The position numbers and the translations under genes are program-made. The notes beneath the pieces were generated by a model. That model ran no database searches. It was given only the letters and a program-made list of their open reading frames with translations, and was not told the DNA's origin. DNA of 64,000 bases. Origin: Rhodococcus triatomae BKS 15-14 (GTDB lineage: Bacteria; Actinomycetota; Actinomycetes; Mycobacteriales; Mycobacteriaceae). The stretch is from contig AODO01000054.1 of the NCBI GenBank assembly GCA_000341795.1, positions 1 through 64,000 on the forward strand, in the 5' to 3' direction. Below are positions 58,182-64,000 of the stretch, in pieces (within the stretch, counting starts at the first letter, position 1; each line of letters starts with the position of its first letter).

Positions 58182-58295
58182 AGATCTCCCTCTCGCCAAC
58201 TGATGATGTGTCGCACACGAACATTAATGCCTGGTACGGCAGATAAGAACACTTAGGATCACGGCGTTCCCGATGCGATCGCCGTCACATCCACA

Positions 58296-59600
58296 CTACG
58301 AGCTTCCGGCCTGCCCGGCACCCGCTCCCCCACCCGGGGCATCGTCGGACAGCAGGTCCGCCACGGCGTCGAGCACCCGACTCGCCATCAGCGCCTTGGA
58401 CCCGTGGGCGAGGGCGTGCTCGGTGCCGTCCGTCGAGAGCAGCCACCCGTCGTTGCTGTCGACCTCGAACGCCTTGCCGTCCCCGACCGCGTTCACGACC
58501 AGCAGGTCGCAACCCTTGCGGGCGAACTTCTCGCGGGCATGGTCCAGAACGCTGCCGTTCACGTCGCCGGTCTCCGCCGCGAAACCGACGATCCGCGTCG
58601 CCGCGGGCACCACACCGTCGTGACGGGCCTGCACCAGCCCGGCCAGGATGTCGTCGTTGCGGGTCAGCGGCACGACGTCGGGCTCGTTCGCGCCCTTCTT
58701 GATCTTGGACGCCGCGAGGGTCGTTGGCCGGAAGTCCGCAACGGCGGCAGCCATGACCACCGCGTCGGCGCTCGGAGCGATCTTGTCGACGGCGACCTTC
58801 ATGTCCTGGGCCGTCTTCACCCGGACCACGTCCACGGCGGCCGGATCCGCGAGTTCTGCGGTGTAGCCGGCGACCAACGTGACCTGGGCGCCGCGTTGGA
58901 CGGCGAGCCGTGCGATCGCGTAACCCTGCTTCCCGGAACTGCGGTTGCCGAGATAACGCACCGGGTCGAGCGGTTCCCGCGTTCCGCCGGCGGACACGAC
59001 GATCCGCCGTCCCTCCAGGTCCCGGGGCAGTCCGTCGGGGCGTTCGAGGAGCAGGTTCGCCAACGCGAGGATCTCGTCGGGCTCGGGCAGTCGTCCCGCG
59101 CCGGTGTCCTTGCCGGTGAGCCGCCCGGAGGCGGGTTCCACCACGACCACACCGCGCGAGCGGAGCGTCGCGACGTTGTCAACGGTTGCGGGGTGCTCCC
59201 ACATCTCGGTGTGCATGGCGGGCGCGAACAGGACCGGGCACCGCGCCGTCAGCAGGGTGGCCGTGAGCAGGTCGTCGGCGCGACCCTGCACGGCGCGGGC
59301 CATCAGGTCGGCGGTGGCGGGAGCGACGACGACGAGGTCCGCCTCCTGTCCGAGTCGCACGTGCGGCACCTGCGGCACATCGGAGAACACCCCGGTCTGC
59401 ACCGAATTGCCGGACAGCGCCTCGAAGGTCGCGCGGCCGACGAACTCCAGTGCCGACTCGGTGGGAACGACCCTGACATGATGCCCGGCCTCCGTGAACC
59501 CACGGATGATCGAACAGGCCTTGTATGCGGCGATACCGCCGCCCACCCCGACGACGATGCGTCGTGGTGAACCGGCGGTATCGGAATGCGAATCCGTCAC
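58296..59600 (-). CDS. coaBC: bifunctional phosphopantothenoylcysteine decarboxylase/synthetase
   Basis: Two successive steps of coenzyme A synthesis; 434 aa. The N-terminal flavoprotein CoaC domain (about 1-185) has VVGVGGGIAAYKACSIIRGF, VPHVRLGQEADLVVVAPATA (catalytic His) and APAMHTEMWEHP. The C-terminal CoaB synthetase domain has VVSAGGTREPLDPVRYLGNR and SSGKQGYAIA, then AAVADFRP and KIKKG. GTG 59600 has TACTGT 7 nt upstream, so it may be transcribed leaderlessly in addition to read-through from rpoZ. Confidence 0.95.
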   Translation of the reverse strand: MTDSHSDTAGSPRRIVVGVGGGIAAYKACSIIRGFTEAGHHVRVVPTESALEFVGRATFEALSGNSVQTGVFSDVPQVPHVRLGQEADLVVVAPATADLMARAVQGRADDLLTATLLTARCPVLFAPAMHTEMWEHPATVDNVATLRSRGVVVVEPASGRLTGKDTGAGRLPEPDEILALANLLLERPDGLPRDLEGRRIVVSAGGTREPLDPVRYLGNRSSGKQGYAIARLAVQRGAQVTLVAGYTAELADPAAVDVVRVKTAQDMKVAVDKIAPSADAVVMAAAVADFRPTTLAASKIKKGANEPDVVPLTRNDDILAGLVQARHDGVVPAATRIVGFAAETGDVNGSVLDHAREKFARKGCDLLVVNAVGDGKAFEVDSNDGWLLSTDGTEHALAHGSKALMASRVLDAVADLLSDDAPGGGAGAGQAGSS

Positions 59601-59643
59601 GAACGCCACAGTATCGGGGCGTTCGCGGTGGTGACGGAGTGGG

Positions 59644-60656
<1,013 letters not shown>

Positions 60657-60681
60657 GTTGTGTGCGTCAGCCACCTGCGAC

Positions 60682-61002
60682 TCAGGCCTCGAAATCGAAC
60701 CTGGCCAGCAGCGCCTTGCGCTGACGATCTCCGAGGCCACGCAGGCGGCGGGTCGGAGCGATCTCCAGCTCGGTCATGATTTCCTGCGCCTTGACCTTGC
60801 CCACCTTGGGCAGGGCCTCGAGCAGGGCGGACACCTTCATCTTGCCCAGGATCTCGTCCTCTTCGGCGTCCTTGAGGACCTGCTTGAGGTCGGTGCCGCC
60901 GCGCTTGAGGCGCTCCTTGAGCTCAGCCCGGGCCTTGCGGGCGGCAGCCGCCTTCTCCAAAGCAGCAGCGCGCTGCTCATCGGTCAACTGGGGAAGGGCC
61001 AC
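60682..61002 (-). CDS. mihF: integration host factor, actinobacterial type (mIHF)
   Basis: Nucleoid-associated DNA-binding protein essential in mycobacteria, unrelated to the alpha/beta IHF of E. coli; 106 aa. A charged N-terminal helix ([20 protein letters not shown]) precedes the helix-two-turn-helix DNA-binding part ([20 protein letters not shown] and [20 protein letters not shown]). GTG 61002 has GGAGGAACC directly upstream, an excellent ribosome binding site; a longer frame to 61098 is not needed. Between pyrF and gmk, as in mycobacteria. Confidence 0.95.
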   Translation of the reverse strand: MALPQLTDEQRAAALEKAAAARKARAELKERLKRGGTDLKQVLKDAEEDEILGKMKVSALLEALPKVGKVKAQEIMTELEIAPTRRLRGLGDRQRKALLARFDFEA

Positions 61003-61097
61003 GGTTCCTCCGTCTCGTCGTGTGCAAATGTCTACAACCCCCGGATAACCAGGGGCGATAGCGACCGTACTCACGCCGGGCGACGATTGCGAACCCA

Positions 61098-61114
61098 CCC
61101 CCCGACCCGGGGGG
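61098..61114. terminator. possible terminator downstream of pyrF
   Basis: CCCCCC (61098-61103) and GGGGGG (61109-61114) flank GACCC about 15 nt after the pyrF stop on the minus strand. A short, very stable stem that may separate the pyrimidine genes from mihF. Confidence 0.4.
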
Positions 61115-61128
61115 CGGAATCGCGTCGG

Positions 61129-61952
61129 CTATGCGAGGCCGGTCTCGACCTCGTCGCGGACCCGCAACGCCGCAGCGCGCAGCGCCGACACCGTCGGGCC
61201 CGCCTTGAGAACATCGCGAGACGTGTTGGGCAGCAACAGTTCTCGTGAACCGTCGAAAATGTCGGCGAGATCACGCACGGTGGCGCCCTGCGCACCGAGA
61301 CCCGGCGCGAGGATCGGACCCGCGAACTCGGACAAATCGAGACCGTGACCACGCGTCGCACCGACGACCAGGCCGATCGTGTCGTTGCCGTCGCGGTTCT
61401 GCGCCACCGCGGCGTCCACGATCGACTGTGCCACCGACGGACCCTCCGCCGTCACGGAGCGTTGCAGGTCGCCGCCCTCCGGGTTCGAGGTGCGGGCCAG
61501 CGCGAACAGCCCTCTGCCGGTCTCGGTCGCCAGCGTCACGGCCGGTTCGAGGGAACCGAAGCCCAGGTACGGCGACACCGTCACCGCGTCCGAGACGAGC
61601 GGTGAGCCCTCCGCCAGCCACGCCTGCGCGTAGGCGGACATGGTCGAGCCGATGTCACCCCGTTTCGCGTCGGCGACGACGAGCGACCCGGCCTCCCGCA
61701 GCCCCCTGACCGTGCGTTCCAGAGCGGCGTACCCGGCGGAGCCGTACGCCTCGAAGAACGCGACCTGCGGCTTGACGAGAGCGACCTCGCCCGCGAACGC
61801 CTCGACGCAGATGTCGGCGAACGCGGCGACGCCCTGCGCGGTCCTCGGCAGACCCCAGGCGTCGAGGAGCGGCGGATGCGGGTCGATGCCGACACACAGC
61901 CGGCCCCGGCTCCGGACCGCGGTCCGGAGCCGGTGACCCCAGCTGTGTTCGG

Positions 61953-61956
<4 letters not shown>
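61129..61956 (-). CDS. pyrF: orotidine 5'-phosphate decarboxylase (type 2)
   Basis: Last step of UMP synthesis; 275 aa, the longer class found in actinobacteria. The substrate Asp is in [16 protein letters not shown], the catalytic cluster in [19 protein letters not shown] (Lys and Asp), and the phosphate site includes [14 protein letters not shown] 61956 overlaps the carB stop (GTGA), so the two pyrimidine enzymes are coupled. Confidence 0.95.

Positions 61957-64000
<2,044 letters not shown>

Noticed and set aside
58182-58295. Looked for a SAM riboswitch upstream of metK
   Set aside because: No recognisable SAM-I/SAM-II/SAM-IV core; only a possible -10 hexamer was seen.

Overview
The window is a 64 kb piece of a GC-rich actinobacterial chromosome. 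Gene content and order point to a mycolic-acid-group actinobacterium such as Rhodococcus or a close relative (order Mycobacteriales). From memory of the Mycobacterium tuberculosis map, most genes follow the conserved block from pyrF to qor (about Rv1385-Rv1454), in opposite orientation and with several insertions. The species assignment is inference. No rRNA, tRNA, CRISPR array, transposase or integrase was seen.

Layout. 0-12.8 kb: qor, haem farnesyltransferase ctaB, the pentose-phosphate operon tkt-tal-zwf-opcA-pgl, then ppc and secG on the opposite strand. 12.9-18.3 kb: an insertion holding a decayed and an intact secreted phosphatase gene, a TetR/flavoprotein operon with a perfect operator, a SnoaL-like gene and a secreted beta-propeller protein. 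18.3-26.4 kb: the glycolytic operon gap-pgk-tpiA and the tightly coupled set uvrC-rapZ-yvcK-whiA. 26.5-32 kb: a thioesterase gene and the riboflavin operon rpe-ribD-ribE-ribBA-ribH with a PH-domain gene.

32-49.1 kb is the most variable part, lying between rpe and rsmB, which are neighbours in M. tuberculosis. It holds three consecutive CNNM/HlyC-type CBS membrane proteins preceded by a 26-codon upstream ORF; an overlapping triad of a receiver-thioredoxin-reductase-like fusion, a cyclic-nucleotide-binding histidine kinase and a UBP zinc finger; a ChrB-like regulator with an MFS transporter; a lipoate ligase gene whose 3' end is duplicated around a small secreted-protein gene; a Tat-exported phosphoesterase; and a less GC-rich segment (46.0-49.1 kb) with unrecognised and apparently decaying genes.

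49.1-64 kb: the core resumes with rsmB-fmt-def, a secreted lipase, a PadR regulator with an Arg-Gly repeat tail, then priA-metK-coaBC-rpoZ-gmk-mihF-pyrF-carB (carB runs off the window end).

The core genes link central carbon metabolism (NADPH supply, glycolysis, anaplerosis), riboflavin, CoA, SAM and pyrimidine synthesis, and translation start/end processing. Many first genes of operons have a TANNNT-type -10 hexamer 6-8 nt before the start codon and no good ribosome binding site, so leaderless transcription seems common here.
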